64,000 bases of DNA from Candidatus Gordonibacter avicola (GTDB lineage Bacteria > Actinomycetota > Coriobacteriia > Coriobacteriales > Eggerthellaceae), in the NCBI GenBank assembly GCA_019113915.1, contig DXGM01000022.1, positions 41,359 to 105,358 on the forward strand, in the 5' to 3' direction. Every line of letters starts with the position of its first letter. The stretch's first letter is position 1. Of this stretch, positions 42,791 to 52,717 are shown one piece after another. The notes beneath the pieces are model-generated. The model searched no databases. It worked only from the letters and a program-made list of their open reading frames with translations, and had not been told where the DNA came from. The position numbers and the translations under genes were made by a program.

Positions 42791-44197
42791 ATGACGAAAC
42801 GGTTGCAAAGCGAACGAGCCTCGCGGCGCGCATCTGCGAATGCCGAGGCCAGCGAACAGGCGGACTCCTCCGCGCCTCGCTCGGCAGATGCGGATGCCCT
42901 TACCGCACCCACCTGCCCCCATGCCCGCCAGTGCGGTGCCTGCCAGCACGTCGAGCAGCCCTACGACCTCCAGCTTGTCCACAAGGACGCGCGCGTTGCG
43001 GACCTGTTCAGCGGCTTTCGTGGCGCCGAGGTGCGTCCCATCCTGGGCATGGAGCATCCCTATTTCTACCGCAACAAGGTGGTGTCGCCCTTCGCGCCGG
43101 GCAAGAAGCTGCCGCCCGCGCCGGGCGGAAAGGGTGCCCAAGCGGGTAAAACCACACGGGGCGAACGCAACCGCGCAGCCCGTGACCGCCGCGCGGCCGG
43201 TCGCCCGCGCCACGAGATACTCTGCGGCATGTATGCCGCGGGCACGCACCGCATCGTTCCCACCGAGCAGTGCGTGGTGGAAAACCAGAACGCCAAACGC
43301 GTGATTCAGGCCGTGCGCAGCCTCATGCCGCGCTTCGGCATGGAGCCATATCGCGAAGACGCAGGTTCGGGCTTTCTGCGCCACGCCGTGGTGCGTGTGG
43401 GTCACACGAGCGGCGAGGTGCTGGTCACGCTGGTAACGAACGGCCGGGAATTCCCCGGCTCGCGCGCGTTTTGCCGCGAGCTGGTGAAGCGCTGCCCGTT
43501 TGTAACCAGTGTCGTGCAGAACGTGAACGAGCGCCAGACCAACGTCATCTTGGGCGAGCGTGAGCAGACGCTCTATGGCCCGGGCTTTATTTTGGACGAG
43601 TTGTGCGGGTTGAGTTTCCGCATTTCTTCGCAATCGTTTTACCAGGTGAACGCCGTGCAGACGGAGGTGCTGTATCGCACGGCCGTGGAGCTTGCGCACC
43701 TTACGGGCATCGAGCACGTGGTGGACGCCTACTGCGGCACGGGCACCATTGGGCTCGTGGCCGCCAAGCACGGTGCCGCGCACGTGACCGGCGTGGACTC
43801 CGTTGCGTCGGCCGTGCGCGACGCGCGCGAGAATGCCCGCCACAACGGCGTGGGAAACGCGCGCTTCGTGGCCGAAGATGCCGGCGACTTCATGCGCCGC
43901 TGCGCCGCCGAGGGCGAGCCGGTGGATGTTGTGCTCATGGACCCGCCGCGCGCCGGCGCGAGCGCGGAGTTCTTGGACGCGCTTTCAGCCCTCGCGCCAG
44001 CCCGCGTGGTTTACATTTCCTGCAATCCGGAAACGCAAGTGCGTGACCTGGCCCGCTTACGGGACAGCGGCTATGCGGTACGCATTGTGCAGCCGGTAGA
44101 CATGTTTCCCCACACCGATCATATCGAAACCGTTGTGGTGGCCGAACGTGAGGAGCGACCGGGTGGTCCTCTGCAACATCATGAGAAAAGGAGCTGA
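42791..44197 (+). CDS. 23S rRNA (uracil-5-)-methyltransferase, RlmD/RlmCD type
   Basis: A 468-residue SAM-dependent RNA m5U methyltransferase. An N-terminal Fe-S motif (Cys42, Cys48, Cys51 in CPHARQCGACQH) replaces a long TRAM domain. The SAM-binding motif is DAYCGTGTIGLVAAKHG, followed by VLMDPPRAGAS and the catalytic-cysteine motif VYISCNPETQVRDL. An Ala/Arg/Gly-rich insert (KKLPPAPGGKGAQAGKTTRG, about 113-140) is unusual. It heads a cluster with the GGDEF/EAL gene, cysteine synthase and tilS, each separated by short gaps. Confidence 0.9.
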   Translation: MTKRLQSERASRRASANAEASEQADSSAPRSADADALTAPTCPHARQCGACQHVEQPYDLQLVHKDARVADLFSGFRGAEVRPILGMEHPYFYRNKVVSPFAPGKKLPPAPGGKGAQAGKTTRGERNRAARDRRAAGRPRHEILCGMYAAGTHRIVPTEQCVVENQNAKRVIQAVRSLMPRFGMEPYREDAGSGFLRHAVVRVGHTSGEVLVTLVTNGREFPGSRAFCRELVKRCPFVTSVVQNVNERQTNVILGEREQTLYGPGFILDELCGLSFRISSQSFYQVNAVQTEVLYRTAVELAHLTGIEHVVDAYCGTGTIGLVAAKHGAAHVTGVDSVASAVRDARENARHNGVGNARFVAEDAGDFMRRCAAEGEPVDVVLMDPPRAGASAEFLDALSALAPARVVYISCNPETQVRDLARLRDSGYAVRIVQPVDMFPHTDHIETVVVAEREERPGGPLQHHEKRS

Positions 44198-44198
44198 A

Positions 44199-46955
44199 AT
44201 GACCAAGCATGACACCGACGGGACGGCGTCATCCCCCGATCGACCTCCGGATGCGGGGGATCCCCCGCACACGAGTGAGCACCTGCTTCCTACCATGCGC
44301 CGCGACGCACCCCTGACGGCGCATGTACCGGCTGTCCCTGCACGCGCGGGGGCAGCATCCATCGACGGCTTTGACACCGATTTGCGCACCTTCGTCTTCG
44401 ACACCGTGTTGGAGGGAATGCGCACGAGCATTTACGTCACCGACCCTGAAACCGACGAAATCCTGTACATGAACGGGTTCATGAAGCACGACTATGGCGT
44501 GGAGAACCCGGAGGGTCAGGTGTGTTGGAAGGTGCTGCAAAGTGGCCTGACCGAGCGGTGCTCGTTTTGTCCTATTGACGATCTGGTGCGCAGCGAAGAA
44601 GAGGTGCCGCTGGTGGAGTGGGACGAAGAGAGTCCCGTCACCGGGCGCACGTATCGCAACTACGACAGCCTTGTTACCTGGGTTGATGGCCGCCGTGTGC
44701 ACCTGCAGCAGTCGGTGGACGTAACGGCGCTCGTGTCTGCCAACGCCGACGAACTCACGGGGTTGCTGTCGCGCCGCGCGGGCAAGGAGCATCTGGAGCG
44801 GTCACTCAAGCAGGCCGTGCAACAAAAGGAAAGCCTCACGGTGGCGCTCTACGATGTCAACTGCCTGAAGGCCGTGAACGATCGCTACGGGCACGCCGAG
44901 GGTGACCATCTCATCCGCTCCGCCGCCAACGCGGTGCGGCGTGAGTTCGGCCCGAACGACTACGGCTTCCGTCTGAGCGGTGACGAATTTGTGGCCGTGT
45001 TTGTAGCCGACGCCGCCAGCGTGCGCGCACGCATGGAGCACGCTCGCACGGCGCTGGCCGCCTTGCCACCGCGGGTGGAACCGCCCTATGAAATGGGCTT
45101 TTGCTACGGCTTGGCCGAATCTGACCCGGAGTCGCCGTTTGAGTTGTACGAGCTTTTGGCCCTGGCGGACCAGCGCATGTACCTGGAGAAACGGCGCTAC
45201 CACATTGTGAACAGCATTGATGCTCTGCGCGCCGCCGAAGAGGCCGACCAGGGAACCGACGGCCACAGCGTCGCATTCGACTACGACAGCGACCAACTCT
45301 ACGAGGCACTGGTGGAAAGCACTGACGACTACCTGTACGTGTGCAACATGAAGACCGGCGTGTTCCACTATCCCAAGGCCATGGTGGAGGAGTTCGACCT
45401 GCCCGGCGAGGTGGTGGAAAATGCCGCCGCTGTGTGGGGGTCGAAGGTGCATGAGGACGACCGTCAGGCGTTTCTCGAATCGAACCAGGAGATTGTGGAC
45501 GCCCGCACGACGCGCCACTGGGTGGAGTACCGCGCGCTCAACCGCAAGGGCGAGTGGGTGCGCCTGCGCTGCCGCGGCCGTGCCATTCTGGACGCAAAAG
45601 GAAAGCCCACGCTGTTTGCCGGCTTCATTACAAACCTGGGGAAGAAAAGCAAGGTTGACCCGCTGACCGGCCTGTTCAATCGCTTTGAATTCGAAGATGA
45701 CCTGCGTGCGCGATTGGACGCGCGTACGGCGTCGCTTTCCGCCACGCCTGGCAAAGAACAGGGGCTGGATGCCATCAGCCTGATGGTTATTGGCATCGAT
45801 GATTTGCGCCATATCAACGACCGCTACGACCGCGCTTTCGGCGACGAGGTTATCCGCTTCGTCGCGCAGCGCATTCAAAGCGCGCTGCCTGAGGGCGCGC
45901 GCGTGTATCGTTTGGATGGCGATGAGTTCGCCGTGGTGGTGAACGACCAGATAGATGTGCTGCGCAGCTGCTACGCCGTGCTGTCGGGCACGTTCCAACA
46001 CCAGCACGAACACGAAGGCAGGAAGTTCTACTGCACGCTGTCGGGCGGCTGCGCCACGTTCCCCGCCGACGCGGGTACCTTTGAAGAGCTGGTGAAGTAT
46101 GCCGACTACGCCCTGGAGTTTGCGAAGGGGCATGGTAAAAAGCGCTGCGTGAACTTCTCGCAGACCATTTTGGCCCAGCGCACGCGAGAGTTGGAGCTGA
46201 TGGAGTTGTTGCGCGACAGCGTTGAGCAGGGCTTTAAGGGCTTCAGCCTGCGCTACCAGCCGCAGGTGGACGCCGTCACGGGCCAGGTGGTGGGCGCCGA
46301 GGCGCTCGCGCGCTGGCACTGCGATCGGTTTGGCGACCTGTCGCCCTTGGAGTTCATTCCGTTGCTGGAGGAAAGCGGGCTCATTGTGCCGGTGGGGGCG
46401 TGGGTGCTGCACAAAGCGGCCGCCCTCTGTAAGCGCTGGCGCGCGCTGTGCCCCGACTTCACCATGAGCGTGAACCTGTCGTATCGCCAGCTGGACGAGG
46501 ACGGGCTGGTGCCGCTCATCGTGAACGTGCTGCAAGAGGCAGGGCTGCCGCCGGGAAGCCTGGTGGTGGAAATGACCGAAAGCCGCTTCGCCGAAGACGA
46601 CGAGCACGCGCGCAATCTGTTCGACCAGATTCGCGAACTGGGCGTGCAGGTGGCCATGGACGATTTCGGCACCGGTTATTCGTCGCTTGGCGTGCTGAAG
46701 TCCTCGCCGGCTGACATTGTGAAGATAGACCGCGCGTTCATTCGCGACATTCGCACCAGCACGTTTGATGCCACGTTCATTCGGTTTGTGGTGGAACTGT
46801 GCCATGACGTGGGTATCAGCGTGTGTTTGGAGGGCGTGGAATCTGCCGAAGAGTACGAAGTAGTAAACGACATGGGGCTTGATTATATTCAGGGCTTCCT
46901 GTTCGGCCGTCCGCTTTTGCCCGACGAGTTTGAGGCGAAGTTTTTGAAAGCCTGA
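44199..46955 (+). CDS. PAS-GGDEF-PAS-GGDEF-EAL signalling protein
   Basis: About 918 residues, no membrane helices. An N-terminal PAS-like domain (TSIYVTDPETDEILYMNGFMKHDYG) contains CSFCPIDDL. A first GGDEF domain has LSGDEF, a second PAS-like domain follows (YLYVCNMKTGVFHYPKAM), then a second GGDEF with LDGDEF. The EAL domain carries EALARW, VVEMTESRFA, DDFGTGYSSLG and LEGVESAEE. Both diguanylate motifs deviate in the first glycine, and the EAL domain has largely canonical residues, so net activity is probably hydrolytic. ATG 44199, preceded by aaaaggag, starts 1 bp after the methyltransferase stop. Confidence 0.85.
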   Translation: MTKHDTDGTASSPDRPPDAGDPPHTSEHLLPTMRRDAPLTAHVPAVPARAGAASIDGFDTDLRTFVFDTVLEGMRTSIYVTDPETDEILYMNGFMKHDYGVENPEGQVCWKVLQSGLTERCSFCPIDDLVRSEEEVPLVEWDEESPVTGRTYRNYDSLVTWVDGRRVHLQQSVDVTALVSANADELTGLLSRRAGKEHLERSLKQAVQQKESLTVALYDVNCLKAVNDRYGHAEGDHLIRSAANAVRREFGPNDYGFRLSGDEFVAVFVADAASVRARMEHARTALAALPPRVEPPYEMGFCYGLAESDPESPFELYELLALADQRMYLEKRRYHIVNSIDALRAAEEADQGTDGHSVAFDYDSDQLYEALVESTDDYLYVCNMKTGVFHYPKAMVEEFDLPGEVVENAAAVWGSKVHEDDRQAFLESNQEIVDARTTRHWVEYRALNRKGEWVRLRCRGRAILDAKGKPTLFAGFITNLGKKSKVDPLTGLFNRFEFEDDLRARLDARTASLSATPGKEQGLDAISLMVIGIDDLRHINDRYDRAFGDEVIRFVAQRIQSALPEGARVYRLDGDEFAVVVNDQIDVLRSCYAVLSGTFQHQHEHEGRKFYCTLSGGCATFPADAGTFEELVKYADYALEFAKGHGKKRCVNFSQTILAQRTRELELMELLRDSVEQGFKGFSLRYQPQVDAVTGQVVGAEALARWHCDRFGDLSPLEFIPLLEESGLIVPVGAWVLHKAAALCKRWRALCPDFTMSVNLSYRQLDEDGLVPLIVNVLQEAGLPPGSLVVEMTESRFAEDDEHARNLFDQIRELGVQVAMDDFGTGYSSLGVLKSSPADIVKIDRAFIRDIRTSTFDATFIRFVVELCHDVGISVCLEGVESAEEYEVVNDMGLDYIQGFLFGRPLLPDEFEAKFLKA

Positions 46956-46970
46956 GATAAGGAGATACTA

Positions 46971-47912
46971 ATGACGAACGAAGTGGCGCGCATTATTGGC
47001 GCAACGCCGCTGGTGAAGCTGGAGGCGCTCTCGCGCGAGACGGGTATGGAAGTGTTCGCGAAGTTCGAGGCGGCGAACCCGGGCGGGTCCATCAAAGATC
47101 GCGCGGCGCTGAGCATGGTGAACGAGGCGGAAGCGCGCGGCGACATTGCGCCCGGCCGCACCACCATCGTAGAGCCGACCAGCGGAAACACCGGCATCGC
47201 GCTGGCGATGATAGGCGCGGCGCGCGGGTATGAGGTGGTTATTGTCATGCCGGACACCATGAGCCGCGAGCGCCGCATGCTCATGACCGCCTACGGCGCG
47301 CGGCTGGAGTTGACGCCCGGCGCGGCGGGTATGGCCGGTGCCGTGGAGCGCGCCGAAGAGATAGCGCGCGAAACGCCCGGCGCGTGGGTGGCGGGCCAGT
47401 TCACGAACCCGGACAACCCGCTTGCGCACGAGCGCACCACGGGCCCGGAAATCGTAGAGCAGCTGGGCGGCTGCTTCCCTGACTTCGTGGTGACGGGCGC
47501 GGGCACGGGTGGCACCATCTCCGGCGTGGCGCACTACCTGCGTGCGCAGGGGGCACCGACGCGTTTCTTCGCCGTGGAGCCCATGGAAAGCCAGCTCATC
47601 GCCCAGGCGCTGGCAGGGGAGAAGTTGAAACCGGCGCCGCACGGCATCCAGGGTATCGGGGCGAACTTCGTGCCTGACACGCTGGATTTGTCGGTGTTGG
47701 AGGGAACCGTGCCGGTGGCTACCGCCGACGCGTTGGATGCGGCGCGGAATTTGGCCGAGCAGGAAGGGCTGCTGGCGGGCATTTCGTCCGGTGCGAATGC
47801 GGCCGCCATCGCCCGCTTTGCTTTGGAGCATCCCGAGGCGAAGGGGGATGTGGTGGTGACGTTTGTGGTGGACACGGGCGAGCGCTACTTGTCCACGCCG
47901 CTGTTTGAGTAG
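46971..47912 (+). CDS. cysK: O-acetylserine sulfhydrylase (cysteine synthase)
   Basis: A 313-residue PLP enzyme that makes cysteine from O-acetylserine and sulfide. The PLP lysine is Lys42 in NPGGSIKDRAAL, the phosphate/substrate loop is PTSGNTGIALA, and the glycine loop is GAGTGGTISG. The SSGANAAAIA segment near the C-terminus fits CysK. It starts 15 bp after the EAL gene with an aaggag site. The presence of a cysteine desulfidase at 31946 shows the organism carries both directions of cysteine-sulfide exchange. Confidence 0.93.
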   Translation: MTNEVARIIGATPLVKLEALSRETGMEVFAKFEAANPGGSIKDRAALSMVNEAEARGDIAPGRTTIVEPTSGNTGIALAMIGAARGYEVVIVMPDTMSRERRMLMTAYGARLELTPGAAGMAGAVERAEEIARETPGAWVAGQFTNPDNPLAHERTTGPEIVEQLGGCFPDFVVTGAGTGGTISGVAHYLRAQGAPTRFFAVEPMESQLIAQALAGEKLKPAPHGIQGIGANFVPDTLDLSVLEGTVPVATADALDAARNLAEQEGLLAGISSGANAAAIARFALEHPEAKGDVVVTFVVDTGERYLSTPLFE

Positions 47913-47977
47913 GACAGCGCGCGGCGGTTGCAGGAAGCGCGATGGAAGCGCGATGGAGTACAGGGAAGGAGTTGGCC

Positions 47978-49096
47978 ATGGATACGGAGACGCTGGTTGA
48001 GCGCGCCGCGGTGGTGCTGGCGGAGCGGGACTTGGCGGATGGCGAAACGCCGGCGCTGCTGATGGTGTCGGGCGGATCGGACTCCACGGCGCTTGCCTAT
48101 GTGGCTGCTGAACTGCATGAACGCGGCGATTTGGGGCCGCTTGCGCTGCTGCACGTGAACCACCAGCTGCGCGGGCGCGACGCCGACGACGACGCGCGGT
48201 TCGTGGCGCAGCTTGCTGAGCTTTTGGGCATCCCCCTGTTCTCTTGCGAAGTGGACGTGGGCCGCGAGGCCGAGCGCACGGGCGAGAACGTGGAGGCCGT
48301 TGCGCGTCGCGAGCGCTACCTGGCAGCGAACGAGGCGCTGGAAAGCCTCTGCCGGCACGCCGCCGCGCCGCTTTCCGACGGGCGCATCCTCACGGCGCAC
48401 ACGCTCGATGACAGGGTGGAAAGTTTCTACATGCGTTCCATCGTGGGCACGGGGCCGGGGGGCTTTCGCTCCATGCGCTATCGCAACGGGCCGGTGGTGC
48501 GACCGCTCATGGATGAAAGCCGCGCGAGCCTGCGCGCCTACCTGGAGGAACGCCGTGAGGCGGGACTTCCCGTGGCGCTGGATGACGAGGGGTGTCTCTG
48601 GCGCGAGGACGCGACGAACGCCCACACCGATCGCTTCCGCGCCTACGTGCGCCACGAGATTGTGCCGCGTGTAAAGGAGCGCAACCCGCAGCTGTTGGAT
48701 GTGCTGCGCCGCACCATGAACCTTATCGCGGATGAGGATGACCTGCTGGAAGACATGACCGACGAGGCAACGGCCCAGCACGTACAGTGGCTTGAGGAAG
48801 AGGACGCGGGCGTGTTCGATCCCACGGGCGGCTTTTTGCTGGCTCCTGAGCTGGGCGGCGTGCCGCGTCCCTTACAGCGCCGGGTGGTAGTGCGCGTACT
48901 CGGCCAGATGCTGGGCGCCGAGGCGCGTGTGGAAACGTCAACGGTGGAAGCCGTACTGGCCGCTTTCGACGAGCAGGGCGCACCGCGCGGCGGCTACGTG
49001 GCGAACGTCCAGGGAGACGTGGCCGTCAGCGCCAATAAGCGCGGCGTGCGCGTGGAACCCATGGCTGCCTTCCGCGCCCGCCGCAAGCGCGGCTAG
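47978..49096 (+). CDS. tilS: tRNA(Ile)-lysidine synthase
   Basis: A 372-residue essential tRNA-modifying enzyme that converts the wobble cytidine of tRNA-Ile(CAU) to lysidine. The PP-loop is LMVSGGSDSTALA, followed by HVNHQLRGRDADDDARFV and the LTAHTLDDRVES block that corresponds to the TilS HxxDDxxET motif. The C-terminal substrate-binding part is short. Start ATG 47978 has an aaggag site; an upstream in-frame ATG lacks one. A terminator follows 39 bp after the stop. Confidence 0.92.
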   Translation: MDTETLVERAAVVLAERDLADGETPALLMVSGGSDSTALAYVAAELHERGDLGPLALLHVNHQLRGRDADDDARFVAQLAELLGIPLFSCEVDVGREAERTGENVEAVARRERYLAANEALESLCRHAAAPLSDGRILTAHTLDDRVESFYMRSIVGTGPGGFRSMRYRNGPVVRPLMDESRASLRAYLEERREAGLPVALDDEGCLWREDATNAHTDRFRAYVRHEIVPRVKERNPQLLDVLRRTMNLIADEDDLLEDMTDEATAQHVQWLEEEDAGVFDPTGGFLLAPELGGVPRPLQRRVVVRVLGQMLGAEARVETSTVEAVLAAFDEQGAPRGGYVANVQGDVAVSANKRGVRVEPMAAFRARRKRG

Positions 49097-49135
49097 GCGG
49101 GCACGATTCGCAGGGCGCGGAAGGCAGACGGCGAA

Positions 49136-49168
49136 ACGCGAGGGCCGCACCCACGGCAGCCCTCGCGT
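49136..49168. terminator. Terminator between tilS and the convergent ABC-2 operon
   Basis: acgcgagggc (49136-49145) pairs perfectly with 49159-49168 across a 13-base loop. catctcaactt follows on the plus strand. It lies between two convergent genes and may work in both directions. Confidence 0.7.
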
Positions 49169-49193
49169 CATCTCAACTTTCGCGCCGCGTAAG

Positions 49194-50426
49194 TTACGCC
49201 CGGCCCGTTGCCGCCGCGGCGTTGCCGCCCGCTTCGGCACTCTGCACGCGGATGCGGCCCACCACCAGCGCCACCGCAAAGATGGCAACTGTGAACAGCA
49301 GCAGCACGCCCATGTTCCCCAGAATTGGTGCCAGCGTCTCGGGCGTGAGAACTTGCAGTTCAGACGCCTGTTGCAGCGCGTTCGTGTACCAGAAGGCGGG
49401 CGAGAAGTGGGCGATTGCCTGCACGGCCGGATCCAGCAGATCGAAGGCAATCCACACGCCGCCCAAGAACGACACCACCATGCCCGTGATGTTGCCGATG
49501 GCGTTGCTGGCAAGTTCACTCACGCCCAGCTGGCCCAGCAAGTAGCCAATAGCCAGCGGCACCGTGGCAAACACGTACGCCAGCACCAGCATGAAGGCCA
49601 GCCCCACACCGCTGATCTGCGACGCAGCCTCGGCGAACACAATAAGCCCCACGCCGACGGTCCACAGCCACACGCCGGTCATCACCACGAGCGACGCGGC
49701 GGCCACCTGCAAGTTGTACTTGAGTGACGGCACCGGCGACACTAGGTTGCGGCGCTTCAGGTCGGTGCGGTTCACCGTGCTCATCAGCAGTCCCACGCAC
49801 ACAATGATGGTGGCGAACAGCGTGTAGGTTCCCCAGTCCAGGTAGAACACGAAGCGCTGCGCCTCGCTCGTGCCGCCGCCCAGCTGCACGGCTTCCACCG
49901 GGGCCGATTCCGCCATCACGCTACCAACGTGGGCCACCACGTCGGCCTGTGAAGCGTCGGGAGAAAGCCCGGCGAACGCCCGCGCAATGCCCAGGTACTC
50001 GTTGACCTCCTGGTCCATGAGGCTGCCCTCAAGCGAGTAGTAGCTGTACACGGTTTCCAGCTCCGGCGCGGTGCCGCCGGTGCGCGCCGCGTCCACGAGT
50101 TCTTCCCCAAAGCCTTCTGGCACTATGAGAATGTAGGAACTCTGCCCCTTGGCCACGGCGTCTTGGAGGGCAATCTGGGTGTCTTCCAAAGGTACCTCGA
50201 TACCGCGTTCGCCCAGATAGGCGGTCAGTCCTTGCGACAGGTCACTGCCGTCGCGGTCGATCACGGAAAACTTCGTTTGAAACTGCGTAAACTGCGCGTC
50301 CTCGCCTTCGCCAAACGGAAGGCTGCTTGCCATGAGGACGCCCATCATGCTGAGAAGCACGGTATAAACCAGCAGGTAAATGGGGTGGCGAAAGATGGTT
50401 TTGACGGCTGCCTTAAAGACTTGCAT
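49194..50426 (-). CDS. ABC-2 type exporter permease (YhgE/DrrB-like), subunit 2
   Basis: A 410-residue permease: one N-terminal helix (about 14-34), an extracytoplasmic domain of about 150 residues (GFGEELVDAARTGG, LMDQEVNEYLGIARAF), then five or six helices at 195-395. This is the layout of YhgE/ABC2_membrane_3 permeases. It overlaps the first permease by 14 bp, so they are co-translated and probably form a heterodimer. The last residues are Ala/Gly-rich. Confidence 0.85.
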   Translation of the reverse strand: MQVFKAAVKTIFRHPIYLLVYTVLLSMMGVLMASSLPFGEGEDAQFTQFQTKFSVIDRDGSDLSQGLTAYLGERGIEVPLEDTQIALQDAVAKGQSSYILIVPEGFGEELVDAARTGGTAPELETVYSYYSLEGSLMDQEVNEYLGIARAFAGLSPDASQADVVAHVGSVMAESAPVEAVQLGGGTSEAQRFVFYLDWGTYTLFATIIVCVGLLMSTVNRTDLKRRNLVSPVPSLKYNLQVAAASLVVMTGVWLWTVGVGLIVFAEAASQISGVGLAFMLVLAYVFATVPLAIGYLLGQLGVSELASNAIGNITGMVVSFLGGVWIAFDLLDPAVQAIAHFSPAFWYTNALQQASELQVLTPETLAPILGNMGVLLLFTVAIFAVALVVGRIRVQSAEAGGNAAAATGRA

Positions 50427-51633
50427 AGCGCTGCCTCCTGATAAAGAGCGACGAAATGGCGAACAGAACGAGCGCCATGGCCAGCAGTACCAGCACGTGC
50501 TCGATAGTGCGCTGATAGGTGTCGTAATACATGATGCTGTAGAACGTCTGCGAGATTTGCACGGCCGGATTCACGAACTGCAGCGCGGGTGCGGCGGCGT
50601 TTATCGTGTCGGCCATTTTCATGACGGGCGAGCCGTACAGCCCGGAGAACAGCGAGGCGATGCACACTATGCCGCTGAGCAGGCCGCCTTTAATGCCGTC
50701 ATCAATGCGGGCAATGGATCCCAGTAGCGTGCCAAACGCGGTTGCCACCAGGGCGGATACGCCCAGCACTACGATGCACGCCACATCGCGCCCGCCGAAG
50801 TCGACACCGGCCACCAGGCGAATGTAGGCGTACGCCACCACGAGGCAGGCGAACGACAGCACCCAGCTTGCGCCCAGCGTGGCGGCAAGCGTCTTCGCGC
50901 GACTGACGGCACCTAGGGCCCGTCGCGCGCCGAGTGCGCTCAGGTTCGGCTGCGTGCGGCAGATGGCCACCATGCCCACCTGGCCGCCGAACAGCGCCGC
51001 CATAGCCAACAGGGCGAAGTAGAAGCGCACGGATTCTTTCGGCGGGTTCTGCGTGATGTCGATCTTCTCGGTGAGATCCTGTACCTCAAGGAGTTGCGCG
51101 ACGGCTGCCGGGTCGGAAAGCGCGGCGGGGTTCTCCTGTGCCACGTCCTTGATGAGGGCGGTGCTGCGCAGGTAGTTGTCGACGATCACCTTCAGAATGG
51201 ACTGGTTAGCGCTGTCGATGGACTCGGGCGCGGCACCCCCGCGCACGTGCACGCTGGGCTCGCCGCTGGCGCTTACCATCAGGTAGCCAATCACGCTCTC
51301 GTTCAGGCCGCCGTTTGCGGTTGAGCCGCCGGTGGCGGTGGTGCGCATGAGGTCGATGGCCTCGTCTTCGCTGGTCACACGCACGATGTCGAGCATCTGG
51401 TTCTCGCCCGGCTCCGCGAGCGCGTCCACCATGTCGGCGAATCCCGGTGCGTCGTCGTAGTGCGCGTCGGTTACCACGGCCGTGCGAATGGGCTCGAACT
51501 GCCCCGCATCGTCGAGGTTTGAAAACATGAAAATGAACATCGTTGACAGAATGAGCGGAAAGGCAAGCACCCAAATAAAGATAGCCTTCTCCCGCGCCAG
51601 CGTCAGCAGTGCCCCTTTGAACACGTTGAACAT
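50413..51633 (-). CDS. ABC-2 type exporter permease, subunit 1
   Basis: A 406-residue paralogue of the downstream permease with the same layout: N-terminal helix (KAIFIWVLAFPLILSTMFIFMF), large extracytoplasmic loop (about 45-215), and a six-helix C-terminal half ending VLVLLAMALVLFAISSLFIRRQR. It lies 9 bp after the ATPase gene and overlaps the next permease. Confidence 0.85.
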   Translation of the reverse strand: MFNVFKGALLTLAREKAIFIWVLAFPLILSTMFIFMFSNLDDAGQFEPIRTAVVTDAHYDDAPGFADMVDALAEPGENQMLDIVRVTSEDEAIDLMRTTATGGSTANGGLNESVIGYLMVSASGEPSVHVRGGAAPESIDSANQSILKVIVDNYLRSTALIKDVAQENPAALSDPAAVAQLLEVQDLTEKIDITQNPPKESVRFYFALLAMAALFGGQVGMVAICRTQPNLSALGARRALGAVSRAKTLAATLGASWVLSFACLVVAYAYIRLVAGVDFGGRDVACIVVLGVSALVATAFGTLLGSIARIDDGIKGGLLSGIVCIASLFSGLYGSPVMKMADTINAAAPALQFVNPAVQISQTFYSIMYYDTYQRTIEHVLVLLAMALVLFAISSLFIRRQRYASL

Positions 51634-51642
51634 AAGATCCCC

Positions 51643-52578
51643 CTAGTCGCGCAACTCGGTGCCGGTGATTTCCAGGAACACGTCGTTTAAGGTGGGCGGT
51701 TCGGCGTAGATGCGGCCGAAGGTGGCGCCGGCGGCTTGCAGCACGGTCAGTACCTCGCTCAGGTTGTGCGTGCCGTTTGCGCAGGCCAACTCCAGGGTGC
51801 CGTCGCGGTAGAGGGCGCGCGTCACGTGCGGCAGCGCCTCAAGGCGCGCGAAGGCGGCGTCGGCGAGTTCCGGCACGTCAATCTGAATTTTCTCGCCGGT
51901 GCCAATCATGGCCTTCAGTTCGGCGTTGGTGCCGGTGGCCAGTGCGCGCCCATGATCCATAATCATGATGCGCGTGCAAATTTCCTCCACCTCTTCCATG
52001 TAGTGGCTCGTGTACACCACGGTGGACCCGGCGCGGTTCATGGCCTGGATGCCTTCCAGGATGGCGTTTCTGCTTTGCGGGTCCACGGCCACGGTGGGTT
52101 CGTCGAAAAACACCAGTTCAGGCTTGTGCGCGATGCCGCACGCAATGTTCAGGCGGCGCAGCAGGCCGCCGGAGAGCTTGCGCGGGCGGAACTTCTCGTA
52201 GCCTTCCAGTCCCACGAACGCGATGGCTTCGTCCACCAGATTGCGGCGGCGGGCGCGGTCGCTCACGTACAGCGCGCAGAAGTAATCGATGTTTTCGCGC
52301 ACGTTCATTTCCTCGAACACGGCCACGTTCTGCGGCACAATGCCAATGCGGCGCTTCAGGTCGTAACGCGACGGGCGCATGGGCTCGCCGAACAGTTCGA
52401 TGGTGCCCTTGTCGAACGTGAGCAGCTGCAGGATGCAGTTGATGGCCGTAGTTTTGCCCGAGCCGTTCGGCCCCAACAGGCCGAAGATTTCGCCCGGCTC
52501 AATGTGCAGGCTGAAGTGGTCGAGCGCCGGCACGTCGCCGTAGCGCTTCACCAGGTTGTCAACAGCCACGATGTCCAT
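51643..52578 (-). CDS. ABC transporter ATP-binding protein (drug/antibiotic exporter type)
   Basis: A 311-residue ATPase of the DrrA/CcmA-like class: Walker A GPNGSGKTTAIN, signature SGGLLRRLNIACGIAH, Walker B LVFFDEPTVAVDPQ, then a C-terminal regulatory tail with a single-domain extension (VPELADAAFARLEAL). Substitution of LSGG[QM] by SGGLL is mild. It heads an operon with two ABC-2 permeases and is divergent from a two-component system at 52792, which probably controls it. Confidence 0.93.
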   Translation of the reverse strand: MDIVAVDNLVKRYGDVPALDHFSLHIEPGEIFGLLGPNGSGKTTAINCILQLLTFDKGTIELFGEPMRPSRYDLKRRIGIVPQNVAVFEEMNVRENIDYFCALYVSDRARRRNLVDEAIAFVGLEGYEKFRPRKLSGGLLRRLNIACGIAHKPELVFFDEPTVAVDPQSRNAILEGIQAMNRAGSTVVYTSHYMEEVEEICTRIMIMDHGRALATGTNAELKAMIGTGEKIQIDVPELADAAFARLEALPHVTRALYRDGTLELACANGTHNLSEVLTVLQAAGATFGRIYAEPPTLNDVFLEITGTELRD

Positions 52579-52703
52579 GGTTCCTCCTTGTGGTTTCGCC
52601 GGGCGAGTAGTGGGTGGTCTGCCCGGCGTTTCGTCGTGGTTCTATGGTGCCCCACCTGGGACGGGTGCGGAAGTGTCCGGCGTCATTGGTTTGTTGCTGC
52701 GCC

Positions 52704-52717
52704 GTGACATTTGTCAC
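52704..52717. promoter_or_regulatory. Palindrome in the divergent exporter/kinase promoter region
   Basis: gtgacatttgtcac is a perfect 14-bp palindrome in the 213-bp gap between the divergent ABC operon and the histidine kinase. Its symmetry fits a dimeric NarL-type response regulator, the class encoded at 53898. Confidence 0.45.

Noticed and set aside
44802..46805. 667-codon open frame antisense to the GGDEF/EAL gene
   Set aside because: The composition is that of an antisense shadow, and the sense strand carries clear GGDEF and EAL motifs.
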